A program made the position numbers and the translations under genes. A stretch of DNA of 64,000 nucleotides from Kordia sp965283645 (lineage in GTDB: Bacteria; Bacteroidota; Bacteroidia; Flavobacteriales; Flavobacteriaceae): positions 4,836,001 through 4,900,000 of the forward strand of contig NZ_CBDIPG010000001.1 in assembly GCF_965283645.1 (NCBI RefSeq), read 5' to 3'. Each line of letters starts with the position of its first letter. Within the stretch, counting starts at the first letter, position 1. Below the pieces are notes generated by a model that ran no database searches, was not told the DNA's origin, and saw only the letters and a list, made by a program, of their open reading frames with translations. Below, one piece after another: positions 8,368-17,706 of the stretch.

Positions 8368-10545
8368 ATGCTTAGATTTCATGCGTTAAAAGAAACACTC
8401 AACAGAAAACCTGTAGAAATTAAAGAAAATGGTCGTCGTTCAGAAATTTTTGGAGACAACGTATTTAATGAACATGCAATGTTGCAACATCTTACTAAAG
8501 ATGCGTACAAAAGTGTAATGAATGCCATTGAATTTGGAGCAAAAATAGATAGGAAAATAGCAGACCACATTTCCACAGGAATGAAAGAATGGGCAATAAG
8601 CAAAGGAGCAACCCACTATACACACTGGTTTCAACCACTCACGGGCGCAACTGCCGAAAAACATGATGCGTTTTTTGAAACCATTGGTAGCGGACGCGCC
8701 ATGGAAAAATTTGATGGCGGACAATTGGTACAACAAGAGCCAGACGCGTCGAGTTTTCCAAATGGCGGCATTAGAAATACGTTTGAAGCAAGAGGTTATA
8801 CCGCATGGGATCCAACATCACCAGCATTTGTATATGGAACAACTTTATGTATTCCAACAATATTTGTGGCATACACAGGTGAGGCATTGGACAACAAAGC
8901 ACCATTATTAAGAGCATTGCAATCAGTAGATCAAGCGGCAACAGCAGTTTGTAAATATTTTGATAAAAATGTAACCAAAGTTAACGCATCTTTAGGATGG
9001 GAACAAGAATATTTCTTAATCGATTCTGCATTGGCGGCGGCGAGACCAGATATTATTCTTACGGGAAGAACACTGTTAGGACATTCATCTGCCAAAGGAC
9101 AACAACTAGACGATCATTATTTTGGATCAATTCCCAACAGAGTTATGAGTTTCATGCGCGATTTGGAAAACGAGTGCATGTTACTTGGAATTCCTGTAAA
9201 AACACGTCATAATGAAGTTGCGCCCAATCAATTTGAGTTGGCGCCAATATTTGAAGAAGCAAACTTGGCAGTTGATCACAATTCGTTATTAATGGATGTG
9301 ATGGAGAAAGTATCACAACGGCATCAATTTAAAGTATTATTTCACGAAAAACCATTTGCAGGAATCAACGGTTCTGGAAAACATAACAATTGGTCATTGG
9401 CAACCAATACAGGTGTCAATTTATTAAGTCCTGGGAAAACGCCGATGAAGAATTTACAATTCTTAACCTTTTTTGTAAATACGATCAAAGCGGTTCACGA
9501 CAATGAAGAACTAATTCGAGCGGCTATTGCAAGTGCCAGCAACGATCATCGTTTAGGAGCTAACGAAGCGCCACCTGCTATTATTTCGGTATTCATTGGA
9601 TCGCAATTGTCGGCAGTTTTAGACGAATTGGAAAATGTAACCAAAGGAAAACTATCTCCACAAGAAAAAACAGATTTAAAACTGAATATTGTTGGAAAAA
9701 TTCCTGAAATCTTATTAGACAATACAGACAGAAATCGAACGTCACCATTTGCCTTTACAGGAAACAAGTTCGAATTGCGCGCTGTTGGTTCTTGGTCTAA
9801 CTGTGCCGGACCAATGACGGTTTTAAATACAATCATTGCAAAACAATTAAAAGACTTTAAGGTTGAAGTTGATGCGTTAATTGCTAAAAAGGATTTAAAG
9901 AAAGATGAAGCCGTTTTCAATATATTAAGAGAATATATAAAAGCTTCTAAAAAGATTCGTTTTGAAGGAAATGGTTATGGAGAAGCTTGGGAAAAAGAAG
10001 CCGCCGAAAGAGGTCTGAGCAATAACAAAACAACTCCAGAAGCATTAAAAGCGCAAATTTCTAAAAAAACAATCTCATTATATGAAGAAATGAATGTGAT
10101 GAGTAAAATAGAAGTAGAAGCACGTCACGAAATTGAATTGGAAGAATACATTTTGCGTATTCAAATTGAAGGTCGTGTATTAGGTGATATTGCACGAAAT
10201 CATGTCATTCCAACAGCAATTCGTTATCAAAATACCTTAATTGAAAATGTAAGTGGATTGAAAGAAATTTTTGGAAAAGATTTCAAAAAACTAGCAACTG
10301 AGCAAATTGATTTAATCGAACGTATATCTGAACACATTGCAGGCATCAACTCAAAAGTAAATGCAATGACCGAAGAACGTAAAAAAGCAAACAAACTAGA
10401 AGGCCAACAATCGGCAGAAGTTTATTGTAATAAAGTAAAACCATACTTTGACGAAATTCGGTATCACTGTGACAAACTTGAATTATTGGTTGATGACAAC
10501 ATTTGGCCATTGGTAAAATACAGAGAATTATTGTTTACAAGATAG
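8368..10545 (+). CDS. glnN: Glutamine synthetase type III
   Basis: 725 residues, the normal GSIII length. Recognisable features are the GSIII N-terminal region, FGDNVFNEHAM near residue 29, LGWEQEYFLID near 211 with metal-binding glutamates, the nucleotide loop FAGINGSGKHNNWS near 330, and RTSPFAFTGNKFELRAVGS near 455 with the catalytic Arg. GSIII is a dodecameric enzyme common in Bacteroidota and cyanobacteria that makes glutamine from glutamate and ammonia. The divergent GSII gene gives this organism two unrelated glutamine synthetases under one intergenic region. That suggests they respond differently to nitrogen supply. The C-terminal 200 residues form the GSIII-specific helical extension. 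Confidence 0.95.
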   Translation: MLRFHALKETLNRKPVEIKENGRRSEIFGDNVFNEHAMLQHLTKDAYKSVMNAIEFGAKIDRKIADHISTGMKEWAISKGATHYTHWFQPLTGATAEKHDAFFETIGSGRAMEKFDGGQLVQQEPDASSFPNGGIRNTFEARGYTAWDPTSPAFVYGTTLCIPTIFVAYTGEALDNKAPLLRALQSVDQAATAVCKYFDKNVTKVNASLGWEQEYFLIDSALAAARPDIILTGRTLLGHSSAKGQQLDDHYFGSIPNRVMSFMRDLENECMLLGIPVKTRHNEVAPNQFELAPIFEEANLAVDHNSLLMDVMEKVSQRHQFKVLFHEKPFAGINGSGKHNNWSLATNTGVNLLSPGKTPMKNLQFLTFFVNTIKAVHDNEELIRAAIASASNDHRLGANEAPPAIISVFIGSQLSAVLDELENVTKGKLSPQEKTDLKLNIVGKIPEILLDNTDRNRTSPFAFTGNKFELRAVGSWSNCAGPMTVLNTIIAKQLKDFKVEVDALIAKKDLKKDEAVFNILREYIKASKKIRFEGNGYGEAWEKEAAERGLSNNKTTPEALKAQISKKTISLYEEMNVMSKIEVEARHEIELEEYILRIQIEGRVLGDIARNHVIPTAIRYQNTLIENVSGLKEIFGKDFKKLATEQIDLIERISEHIAGINSKVNAMTEERKKANKLEGQQSAEVYCNKVKPYFDEIRYHCDKLELLVDDNIWPLVKYRELLFTR

Positions 10546-10740
10546 TTCGTTAGGTGCGCCTCACTTTTGTTAGGTTAACAATTAATTACATGCTAATCTA
10601 AAGGAGTGGTTTTTTGTAATGAAATGGAGAAAAATTGTATCGAGAAGTACTTTGATATGATATTTAATTCTAGTAAATCTCGATAGAAATTTTTTATCAA
10701 AAATTCACTTGAGCAGAAGAAATATTTACAGTTACTATAG

Positions 10741-10816
10741 CTGTCATTCCTGCACAGATAGGAATCCAAAATCAACAAATCAATAAAAATCAACACATTG
10801 AGCGCAGTCGAAATAC
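10741..10816. repeat. Dispersed intergenic repeat pair (two short families)
   Basis: Two short sequences occur here that recur elsewhere in the window. A partial hairpin TTCCT...AGGAA followed by TCCAAA (about 10746-10768) resembles the one at 40653-40675. ATTGAGCGCAGTCGAAATA (10797-10815) resembles copies near 15209 and 55706. They are non-coding, except that the second overlaps the apparent start of the next gene. Confidence 0.55.
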
Positions 10817-11259
10817 AGATCAAAAGAACCAATTCTAAAGACAAAGGCTTCATCAGTTTGGTCAAAGAATTAGATGCTTTTTTGACGATAAAAAATGGTG
10901 AAAGTGACGATTTTTTTAGTCAATTTAATGGTTTGGAAAATTTAGACAATGTTATTGTAATGTATACCAACGAGATTCCAATTGGTTGTGGCGCAATCAA
11001 ACAATACAATACAACAACTGTTGAGATAAAGCGCATGTATATTCAAGAAAACTACCAAGGAAAAAATTTAGGAATCATCATCCTAGATGCTTTGGAAACT
11101 TGGGCAACCGAACTCGGAAACACACGTTGCATTTTGGAAACAGGAACCATGTTGCCAGAAGCGATTCGTTTCTATGAAAAAAATAACTATCAACGCATTC
11201 CAAATTACGATCAATATATTGGCGTTGCAGAAAGTGTGTGTTTTGAGAAGTTGTTGTAA
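10798..11259 (+). CDS. GNAT-family N-acetyltransferase
   Basis: About 153 residues with the GNAT fold. Beta strands lead to IEIKRMYIQENYQGKNLG (acetyl-CoA pyrophosphate loop, Q/N-x-x-G-K type, near residue 80), then CILETG and a C-terminal FYEKNNYQRIPNY segment typical of small-molecule acetyltransferases. It should transfer acetyl from acetyl-CoA to an amine; the substrate is unknown. The start is uncertain. The frame opens with a TTG inside a dispersed repeat, and no ATG precedes the first conserved strand (IQIKRT). Either TTG is used or the native start was replaced when the repeat arrived. Confidence 0.8.
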   Translation: MSAVEIQIKRTNSKDKGFISLVKELDAFLTIKNGESDDFFSQFNGLENLDNVIVMYTNEIPIGCGAIKQYNTTTVEIKRMYIQENYQGKNLGIIILDALETWATELGNTRCILETGTMLPEAIRFYEKNNYQRIPNYDQYIGVAESVCFEKLL

Positions 11260-11353
11260 ACGTATTAAATCGTAGTATATATTTTTAAGATTTACACTTT
11301 ATACCAACTTTTGGTACACTTGAGTGAATAGTATCATAATGAGCAAAAAAACG

Positions 11354-13873
11354 TTAATTTCCCTGCTTTCGTTGGTGTTTTTGATACGCATCTGAAAGTT
11401 TTTGCGCTCTCGCTTTTAAATCTGATTGCACAGTTGTTGGCAACATTTTAAGATCAATTAAACTAATATCCATTGCAAAAAGTGTATCATACGCCAACTT
11501 CGGATTCATAATGTACAAACTATGATAATAATCGGTAGTTTTCTTAATTAATGCATCTCCAGATAACGTTTTTCGTTCTTCTACATATAACGAAGTAATA
11601 TATCTTGAAATACATTCTGTATCATTATTACAAGCTAAAATTTTATTCTTTTGTGCTTCAGAAAAACTGGTCTTTGTAGTTGTGTTTGTTGTAGCACTTG
11701 AAGTAGAAGCTGAGGTTGAACTTGAATTTGAAGTTGAAACTGTGGTTACGGTTGAAGTTGTTCCTTCCAACTGACCATGTACCCAATTTCCAGCTTTGTA
11801 CTTATCTTTTGCATAATACTGAACGCCTTGTCCATGCGGTTTTCCGTTTTGGTAATAGCCCATATAATATTCGTACTCACCAGTTGTATATGTTCCTAAT
11901 CCGTGATACTTTCCATTAGAAAACTCTCCAATATAATCGTTACCAGTATGATTGCCACCAGATTTAAAAAACAAAACTCCAAAACCATCTCTTTTGCCAT
12001 TTTTAAACGTTCCCATGTAGGTAGAATTGCTATATTCATAAATTCCAATACCATTAGTACAATTTCCAACCACACACGTTTTTGAGTTGTTATATTGTAG
12101 TTCTTGTTTAGAAATTACTTTTCCATTGCTATAATTCAATTGATATGTTTTCTTAGTTTCATAATCGTTGTAAAAACCTATGTTTTTAGACTTGTCTGTA
12201 AAAATCATCAAATTAGTACCATTATACTCATACGCAAATCCTGCTTGATCTAAAAAAGAACCTTTATACACCGATAATGCACTCTTTTTATTATTTGCAC
12301 TTGAAGTATGCATTGGTCCGTACACTTTTCCATCTTTAAAAAAACCATGTGCTTTCTTCCCATCTTTAAAATCTTTCTCTCCATAACCGTTTTCACAATC
12401 TCCGTTGACACATTCACCCGTAAAATAGGCAGCATATTCATCTAAACTTTCGGCTAATTGCTGCGCATTATCCGTCGTGTTATCTAGGAAGTCTTTTTTG
12501 TAATTACTATGCAGTGTAACAGGATATGGCGTATAAGTTTTTACATTTTTATAATTTTCTAAAATCACTTTTTCAGGTTCGTTTTCTCCTTGAAAAACAG
12601 CATCTATATTATTTGATGCAAATTCATACACACCAACTTTATCAATATACGTTCCGTCTTTTCGAAACACATGTACGCCGCCTTTTTGTGTTTTATACCA
12701 AAAACCATTTTTTAAATCGATTGAAACTTTCTCTACAGGAAAATCTTTTCCAACAGGTTTATTTTCAAAATCTTCAAGAAGATACAACTCTCTCGATGGT
12801 TTGTGAAATACCAACAAGCTTTTCCCCATAAAAACAGAAGATGTATTTTTTGCTTCTTGTTGACTGTTAATTTTAAATAAATAACTTTCGTTTGCGGTTT
12901 TTCTAAACGTCACATTTGGCACTACCAAACGATCATACAATTCAGTTCGCAACTTTACGACATACGTTTTTGTTACATTATTATCCGGATTAATACTTCC
13001 CGTAACTTCACCATTGCTATATTTTATTTCTCGGATATAATACGAAAATTGTGAGCCGTATAATTTTTTATTATTGGTAGATAAAGGATACGCAATCACC
13101 CAATTCCCATATTTATCATACACGTATTTAAAAGTTTGCGTATAGGTTTTGTTGACTTCTTTTTGAATCAGATTATTATCATTTAACGTATATGTAGCTT
13201 GATACGCACCTCGATCTTGCGAAACTAAAAAACCGTTGGAATTGTATGTATAGTTGTAAATATAATTTTTGTTGGCACTTTTGTTGAATGTTTTTTCTAT
13301 GGAAATCAAGTTATTTTTGAGTTCAAAACCTTTCGTTCCATTCTCAAAATCATACGAAATGGAAGTTCCTTTATAAACAAAATTTCGTGTTTTATCATAC
13401 TTTTTTCCATCTCCTAATGTTCCAGTTTCTCTCACTTTTCGGATGCGATTATTTGTGTAGGTATAAAAAGTTTCATCCGTATAATTGCTTGATGTAGAAG
13501 TGCTTATTCTTTTTGAAAGATTTCCGTTTGCATCATATGCATAGTTAAACACAAATCCTTGTGGCTTCATAAAATTCCCGTAATTATAAGTCGTTTTGGT
13601 CTGAAGCAACTTCTTATTTTTAAATGTGTGAACCTCCAAACTAAAATCATTTTTCATGTATTGAAATTTATGTCCCACAAAGGAAAAGCCAATATCTTTG
13701 TACGTCGCTTTAGAAACAGTAACTGGAACAATAGTTCCGTTGTCAACTTTCAAATTAAAATCGTTTACAACATCTGTCTTAGGAATGTCTAAAATTTCTT
13801 TCTGAGTTCGTACTTCTTGGGCAGAAGAAAATAGTGTGAACAATCCGAAGAAAACAATAAAAAGACGTTTCAT
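11354..13873 (-). CDS. Secreted MORN-repeat protein
   Basis: About 839 residues with a clear signal peptide (MKRLFIVFFGLFTLFSSAQE). The ATG at 13873 is chosen for that reason, although the frame extends nine codons further. Residues 50-400 contain YD-like beta repeats (YDANGNLSKR, YDKYGNWVIA). Residues about 490-720 contain MORN repeats of the type GTFKNGKRDGFGV and GEFSNGKYHGLGTY. A Ser/Thr-rich linker near 725-755 precedes a helical C-terminal 90 residues. MORN sheets often bind membranes or proteins; the function in flavobacterial exported proteins is unknown. It is a monocistronic gene, divergent from purM. Confidence 0.75.
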   Translation of the reverse strand: MKRLFIVFFGLFTLFSSAQEVRTQKEILDIPKTDVVNDFNLKVDNGTIVPVTVSKATYKDIGFSFVGHKFQYMKNDFSLEVHTFKNKKLLQTKTTYNYGNFMKPQGFVFNYAYDANGNLSKRISTSTSSNYTDETFYTYTNNRIRKVRETGTLGDGKKYDKTRNFVYKGTSISYDFENGTKGFELKNNLISIEKTFNKSANKNYIYNYTYNSNGFLVSQDRGAYQATYTLNDNNLIQKEVNKTYTQTFKYVYDKYGNWVIAYPLSTNNKKLYGSQFSYYIREIKYSNGEVTGSINPDNNVTKTYVVKLRTELYDRLVVPNVTFRKTANESYLFKINSQQEAKNTSSVFMGKSLLVFHKPSRELYLLEDFENKPVGKDFPVEKVSIDLKNGFWYKTQKGGVHVFRKDGTYIDKVGVYEFASNNIDAVFQGENEPEKVILENYKNVKTYTPYPVTLHSNYKKDFLDNTTDNAQQLAESLDEYAAYFTGECVNGDCENGYGEKDFKDGKKAHGFFKDGKVYGPMHTSSANNKKSALSVYKGSFLDQAGFAYEYNGTNLMIFTDKSKNIGFYNDYETKKTYQLNYSNGKVISKQELQYNNSKTCVVGNCTNGIGIYEYSNSTYMGTFKNGKRDGFGVLFFKSGGNHTGNDYIGEFSNGKYHGLGTYTTGEYEYYMGYYQNGKPHGQGVQYYAKDKYKAGNWVHGQLEGTTSTVTTVSTSNSSSTSASTSSATTNTTTKTSFSEAQKNKILACNNDTECISRYITSLYVEERKTLSGDALIKKTTDYYHSLYIMNPKLAYDTLFAMDISLIDLKMLPTTVQSDLKARAQKLSDAYQKHQRKQGN

Positions 13874-13965
13874 GAGTATTACTTTTAAATTACAGAACAA
13901 ATGTGCTTAATAATCAAAAGTGATAACATTAGGCAAATGACGTATTTTTAATTAGATATAAATTC

Positions 13966-13993
13966 TTGTGTTTATTTGAAAAAATTATCTTTG
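13966..13993 (+). promoter_or_regulatory. purM promoter
   Basis: TTG at 13966-13968 and TATCTTTG at 13986-13993 (17-bp gap) fit the Bacteroidota -33/-7 pattern. The box ends 18 nt before the ATG at 14012. This rules out the longer TTG-initiated frame from 13976. Confidence 0.7.
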
Positions 13994-14011
13994 CATCACA
14001 ACAACACAACT

Positions 14012-15193
14012 ATGAGTCAAGAAGTATCAAAACGGTATGCTATGAGAGGCGTTTCGGCATCAAAAGAAGATGTGCACAATGCTATCAAAAACATTGATAA
14101 AGGTTTATTTCCACAAGCTTTCTGTAAAATTGTACCCGATTATTTAACAAATGATGAAAATTATTGTTTAATCATGCATGCAGATGGCGCAGGAACAAAA
14201 TCGTCGCTAGCGTACATGTATTGGAAAGAAACGGGCGATTTGTCCGTGTGGAAAGGAATTGCCCAAGATGCATTAATCATGAATATTGACGATTTATTAT
14301 GTGTTGGTGCAACGGATAACATCATGTTGTCATCTACGATCGGAAGAAATAAGAATGCGATTCCAGGTGAAGTCATTTCGGCAATCATCAACGGAAGTGA
14401 AGAACTCATCAAAGAACTTAAAGAATTTGGCGTAACCATTCATTCCACAGGTGGCGAAACGGCTGATGTGGGCGATTTGGTACGAACAATTATTGTAGAC
14501 TCTACGGTTACAGCGCGCATGAAACGCAAAGATGTCATAGATAACGCAAATATAAAAGCTGGTGACGTCATTGTCGGACTAGAATCTTTTGGACAAGCAA
14601 CCTACGAGAAATCATACAATGGTGGCATGGGAAGTAATGGATTAACATCTGCACGTCATGATGTTTTTCATAAATATCTTGCCGAAAAATATCCAGAAAG
14701 TTTTGACAATGCCGTACCAAGTGAGTTGGTATATTCTGGAAATACAAAATTGACGGACACTGTTGCGGATGCACCAATTGACGCTGGAAAACTAGTGTTA
14801 TCGCCAACACGAACTTACGCACCAATTATAAAAAGTATCTTGGATAAATACACTCCTGAAGACATTCACGGAATGGTGCATTGTAGTGGTGGCGCACAAA
14901 CCAAAATATTACACTTCGTGGAAAATCTACATATCATCAAAGACAATATGTTTGAAATTCCGCCATTATTCAAACTCATTCAAGAGCAATCAAATACGGA
15001 TTGGAAAGAAATGTATCAAGTATTCAACTGCGGACATCGTATGGAAATATACGTTTCGCCAGCAATTGCAGAAGACATCATTGCTATTTCAAAAAGTTAC
15101 AATGTTGATGCTAAAATTGTTGGAAAAGTAGAAGCTTCCGATACTAAAAAGTTAACGATTTCTAGTACATACGGAACGTTTGAATATAATTAA
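14012..15193 (+). CDS. purM: Phosphoribosylformylglycinamidine cyclo-ligase (AIR synthase)
   Basis: 393 residues, in the Bacteroidota-type length range. The start MSQEVSKRYAMRGVSASKED is followed by the metal/ATP region LIMHADGAGTKSSLAY near residue 55, STGGETADVGDLVRT near 145, and GQATYEKSYNGGMGSNGLTSARHD near 193 (given here in two parts of the active-site loop). The enzyme closes FGAM to AIR in an ATP-dependent step of purine synthesis. The sequence is closer to the divergent branch found in Bacteroidota than to E. coli PurM. It is a single gene with its own promoter; other purine genes are not adjacent except guaA at 58 kb. Confidence 0.9.
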   Translation: MSQEVSKRYAMRGVSASKEDVHNAIKNIDKGLFPQAFCKIVPDYLTNDENYCLIMHADGAGTKSSLAYMYWKETGDLSVWKGIAQDALIMNIDDLLCVGATDNIMLSSTIGRNKNAIPGEVISAIINGSEELIKELKEFGVTIHSTGGETADVGDLVRTIIVDSTVTARMKRKDVIDNANIKAGDVIVGLESFGQATYEKSYNGGMGSNGLTSARHDVFHKYLAEKYPESFDNAVPSELVYSGNTKLTDTVADAPIDAGKLVLSPTRTYAPIIKSILDKYTPEDIHGMVHCSGGAQTKILHFVENLHIIKDNMFEIPPLFKLIQEQSNTDWKEMYQVFNCGHRMEIYVSPAIAEDIIAISKSYNVDAKIVGKVEASDTKKLTISSTYGTFEYN

Positions 15194-15203
15194 TTTTCTG
15201 CTT

Positions 15204-15347
15204 GTCAATTCGAGCGTAGTCGAGAATACTTTTAGTTGTTAACGTTTTATATTACTTACGTAGAAACTTTATGTCATGCTGAACTAGATTCAACGTCACA
15301 TAAACTAGCGTATCAATGATGAGAAACTGAACTTGATTCAGTTTGTT
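15204..15347. repeat. Dispersed intergenic repeats
   Basis: Two elements between convergent genes. AATTCGAGCGTAGTCGAGAA is near 15207. A longer imperfect unit begins at 15272 with GTCATGCTGAACTAGATTCA and ends with ACTGAACTTGATTCAGTTTG (about 15327-15346). The latter resembles, in the same order, the unit at 22058-22142. These are typical flavobacterial interspersed repeats with internal dyads. Confidence 0.6.
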
Positions 15348-15372
15348 GTAGTATAAAATTCCTGAATGTGAT

Positions 15373-15912
15373 TTACGATTTTTTAAATCCTTCAATTTCA
15401 ATATGTTTCAACTTCTCCGTTTCCGTAAATGCTGAAAACTCACGCAACAACAATTTCAACTTCGGATTGATATACTGTTCGCAAAATGGTTTCTTCGGAT
15501 TGGAATAATAATAATTGGTAATCTCTTCGCGTGAAGCTTTAAATGCTACAAAAGGTAACACTTGCGTGATAATTGTATCTTCAAATTTAGTTTGCAAATC
15601 AGTAAGTAACTCATTCAAAGTTTCCTGTTGTGCTTGCTCGTAATAATAAATCGCAGAACGATATTTTTTCCGCATGCTATGTTGTACGGTAGATTTATGC
15701 GTACGCAGATGAATCTCCACAAGTACCTTTAAAGGAATCTTTTTAGGATTAAAAAGTACAATTACGGCTTCTGAAAATGTGTTGTTCACTTCCGTAGATT
15801 GTACCCAACCTTGTTTCACATCGTGTACACCAATCAACGACTGAAATACTGCTTCTGTACACCAATGGCAACCGCCGCCAAAAGCAATAGTTGTACTAGT
15901 TAGTTTTTTCAA
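15373..15912 (-). CDS. msrA: Peptide-methionine (S)-S-oxide reductase
   Basis: 179 residues. The catalytic motif is GGGCHWCTEAVFQ near residue 13, where His replaces the Phe seen in most GCFWC enzymes. It is followed by GVHDVKQGW near 28 and the VLVEIHLRTHKST region near 62, where MsrA normally has DPT. It reduces methionine-S-sulfoxide in oxidised proteins. The sequence after residue 130 is short and divergent, without an obvious resolving Cys except C145 (KPFCEQYINP), which may serve. The start is a TTG with an AAGAGG element 11 nt upstream. No in-frame ATG exists before the catalytic motif, so this start seems real. Confidence 0.85.
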   Translation of the reverse strand: MKKLTSTTIAFGGGCHWCTEAVFQSLIGVHDVKQGWVQSTEVNNTFSEAVIVLFNPKKIPLKVLVEIHLRTHKSTVQHSMRKKYRSAIYYYEQAQQETLNELLTDLQTKFEDTIITQVLPFVAFKASREEITNYYYSNPKKPFCEQYINPKLKLLLREFSAFTETEKLKHIEIEGFKKS

Positions 15913-16302
15913 AATAATATATACCTCTTAACTTGTTGTGAATAAATTTCTGGCTATGTTTTTATAACTACATTCAGTAAACATAACTGTTCATCAATAT
16001 AATGCAAATATAAAATAGTACGCTACATCTACTAAAATAAAGGAATATTCCTTCCTTTTCAACGCTAATATTTCCGTTTCACGATAATTATTTTGTGTCA
16101 ACAGGAAATATCGTAGTTATTTACACTAAATCATTTTAATTAAATTATTTTAATTTTAAGGTAAGCCACGGGAAACAAAACCTTCAATAGAAATTGAAGT
16201 TTTACTATTTTCAAGTTTTTTCAAATTTCTAAGAAGAAGCTTGGATATTGAAATTTTTAACATAAAATGATGATACCTAAAGATAAATAAACAATAAAAA
16301 CA
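15913..16302. other. 390-bp intergenic region, no gene seen
   Basis: AT-rich DNA between msrA and the divergent cytochrome operon. It must contain the promoter of the cytochrome-YceI operon, but no exact TAnnTTTG box was found close to the start. The small dyad TTCAAT-4-ATTGAA lies near 16180. No open frame of useful length and no riboswitch-like structure were recognised. Confidence 0.4.
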
Positions 16303-16680
16303 ATGACCACACACCACACGTATCGAAAGCTCATCTTTCTCATTTTTACAGGAACGGTATTACTCTTGTATAATTGTACTACAAACACAATTGATGAAGG
16401 CGATATCACAGATTTGCCACCAATTGAAGAAACGGTAACCTATGACGATGATGTATTACCAATCATCACAAACAATTGTATTTTTTGCCACAGTGGACCA
16501 AATGCAAATGCAGGTTTAGACTTGTCAACTTACGCAAATGTCAGAGGTGCAGCCGAACAAGGAAATTTGGTAAATCGTATAAACAATGGTTCTAATCCGA
16601 TGCCACCAACAGGAATATTACCACCTGAAACACGTCAGATCATTGACCAATGGATTGTAGACGGATATCTTGAAAATTAA
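16303..16680 (+). CDS. Small c-type cytochrome lipoprotein
   Basis: 125 residues. A hydrophobic signal segment ends in LLLYNC, a likely lipobox cysteine near residue 25. The single haem-binding motif CIFCH is near residue 66, followed by the PMPP segment (near 105) containing a candidate axial methionine. It resembles the cytochrome domains anchored on the outer face of the cytoplasmic membrane or in the outer membrane of Bacteroidota. It should carry electrons in the periplasm. It is the first gene of an operon with a YceI protein, an OB-fold protein and a beta-barrel protein, with a 25-bp gap to the next gene. Partner and redox role are unknown. Confidence 0.8.
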   Translation: MTTHHTYRKLIFLIFTGTVLLLYNCTTNTIDEGDITDLPPIEETVTYDDDVLPIITNNCIFCHSGPNANAGLDLSTYANVRGAAEQGNLVNRINNGSNPMPPTGILPPETRQIIDQWIVDGYLEN

Positions 16681-16705
16681 ACCTAACAATTAATAAACAA
16701 TACTT

Positions 16706-17251
16706 ATGAAAAAAATACTCATCCTATGTTTTCTTTTTGTTGTCGGAAGTGTTTCTGCACAAAAATATTACACCAAAACAGGCGAAACAGACTTTAAAGC
16801 TTCTGTTGAAGCATTTGAACCTGTTGAAGCAAAAAGCAATAGTACAACGGTAATTTTAAAAACCGATTCAGGCGATATAGCGGCGTTACTATTTATGAAA
16901 TCATTTCACTTCAAAGTAGCGTTGATGGAAGAACATTTCAATGAAAACTACATGGATTCTGATAAATATCCAAAGGCAACTTTTAAAGGAAAACTAAAAG
17001 ATTTCAACATGTCAGATTTATCAAGTACGGCAAAAGAAATGAAACTATCAGGAACGTTAACGGTACGCGGAAAAGCCAAAGACATTCAAACAACGGCAAT
17101 GGTTTCCAAAGATGGTGACAAAATTATCATCAAATCAATGTTTTCAGTAAAACCACAAGATTTTGGAATTGACATTCCAAGTATTGTAAGAAATAAAATT
17201 GCAAAAGAAATTAACGTAACCTTGAATTATGAGCTTATCGAAAAAAAGTAA
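16706..17251 (+). CDS. YceI-family periplasmic lipid-binding-like protein
   Basis: 181 residues with signal peptide MKKILILCFLFVVGSVSAQ. The mature part has the YceI lipocalin-like pattern: FKASVEAFEPVEAKSNST, FHFKVALMEEHFNENYMDSDKYPKATFKG near residue 85 (shown here only in part), then LSGTLTVRGKAKDIQTTAMV and a final IVRNKIAKEINVTLNYEL. YceI proteins bind isoprenoid-like lipids in a beta-barrel; the ligand here is unknown. The last 23 nt overlap the start of the OB-fold gene, so the two are probably translated together. Confidence 0.87.
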   Translation: MKKILILCFLFVVGSVSAQKYYTKTGETDFKASVEAFEPVEAKSNSTTVILKTDSGDIAALLFMKSFHFKVALMEEHFNENYMDSDKYPKATFKGKLKDFNMSDLSSTAKEMKLSGTLTVRGKAKDIQTTAMVSKDGDKIIIKSMFSVKPQDFGIDIPSIVRNKIAKEINVTLNYELIEKK

Positions 17252-17624
17252 AATTCTACTCGGATTGGTTTTAGTGATCGCAATTGGTGGATATGTAGCC
17301 TACAGTTATGCGTACAAACCACACACGGCAATTGCAGATATGGAAGTTGCTTTTACAGGAAGCGCGACAGATTTCTTAGAAAAAATCAAGGACAATCCAG
17401 AAAGTTGGACACAAGGCGAAAAAGTAGTAGAACTCACAGGAATCATCACTGCCAAAGATGAAAAAGGCGTTTCGATTAATGAAAGCATCTATTTTCAATT
17501 AGAAGAAGGTACTTCAACCGAAACACTATCAGAAGGACAAAAAACAAAAATAAAAGGTAGAATTATCGGGTATGACGATTTGTTAGAAGAACTAAAACTA
17601 GACAAATCGATCATTCTAAAATAA
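17229..17624 (+). CDS. Membrane-anchored OB-fold protein (tRNA_anti-like)
   Basis: 131 residues. One N-terminal membrane helix (LLGLVLVIAIGGYVAYSYAY) precedes a region that reads as the OB-fold family called tRNA_anti-like: FLEKIKDNPESW, VVELTGIITAKDEKGVSI, GQKTKIKGRIIGYDD, then ELKLDKSIILK. These small domains in Bacteroidota are exported and are not nucleic-acid enzymes; their ligand is unknown. The gene starts 23 nt inside the YceI gene. Co-occurrence of cytochrome, YceI, this protein and a DUF5777 barrel suggests a joint role in periplasmic electron transfer or in handling a lipid cofactor, which is inference. Confidence 0.78.
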   Translation: MSLSKKSKILLGLVLVIAIGGYVAYSYAYKPHTAIADMEVAFTGSATDFLEKIKDNPESWTQGEKVVELTGIITAKDEKGVSINESIYFQLEEGTSTETLSEGQKTKIKGRIIGYDDLLEELKLDKSIILK

Positions 17625-17706
17625 GGTGACTTTGTAGTTAAATAATTAATTATTTAACACAAATATCTAATTCACACTAAATAATAAACAACTAACTAAA
17701 CAACAA

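Noticed and set aside
10593..10865. Open frame of 90 codons on the minus strand
   Set aside because: It covers repeats and the GNAT start, has low-complexity hydrophobic composition and no recognisable start context.
13976..14011. TTG start for purM, and likewise TTG starts at 49962 (rimO) and 57954 (guaA)
   Set aside because: Each lies inside or before the -7 promoter box, so the following ATG is the real start.
15913..16302. Possible riboswitch upstream of the cytochrome operon
   Set aside because: Only one small dyad is visible; no conserved riboswitch core such as the B12 or TPP box was found.
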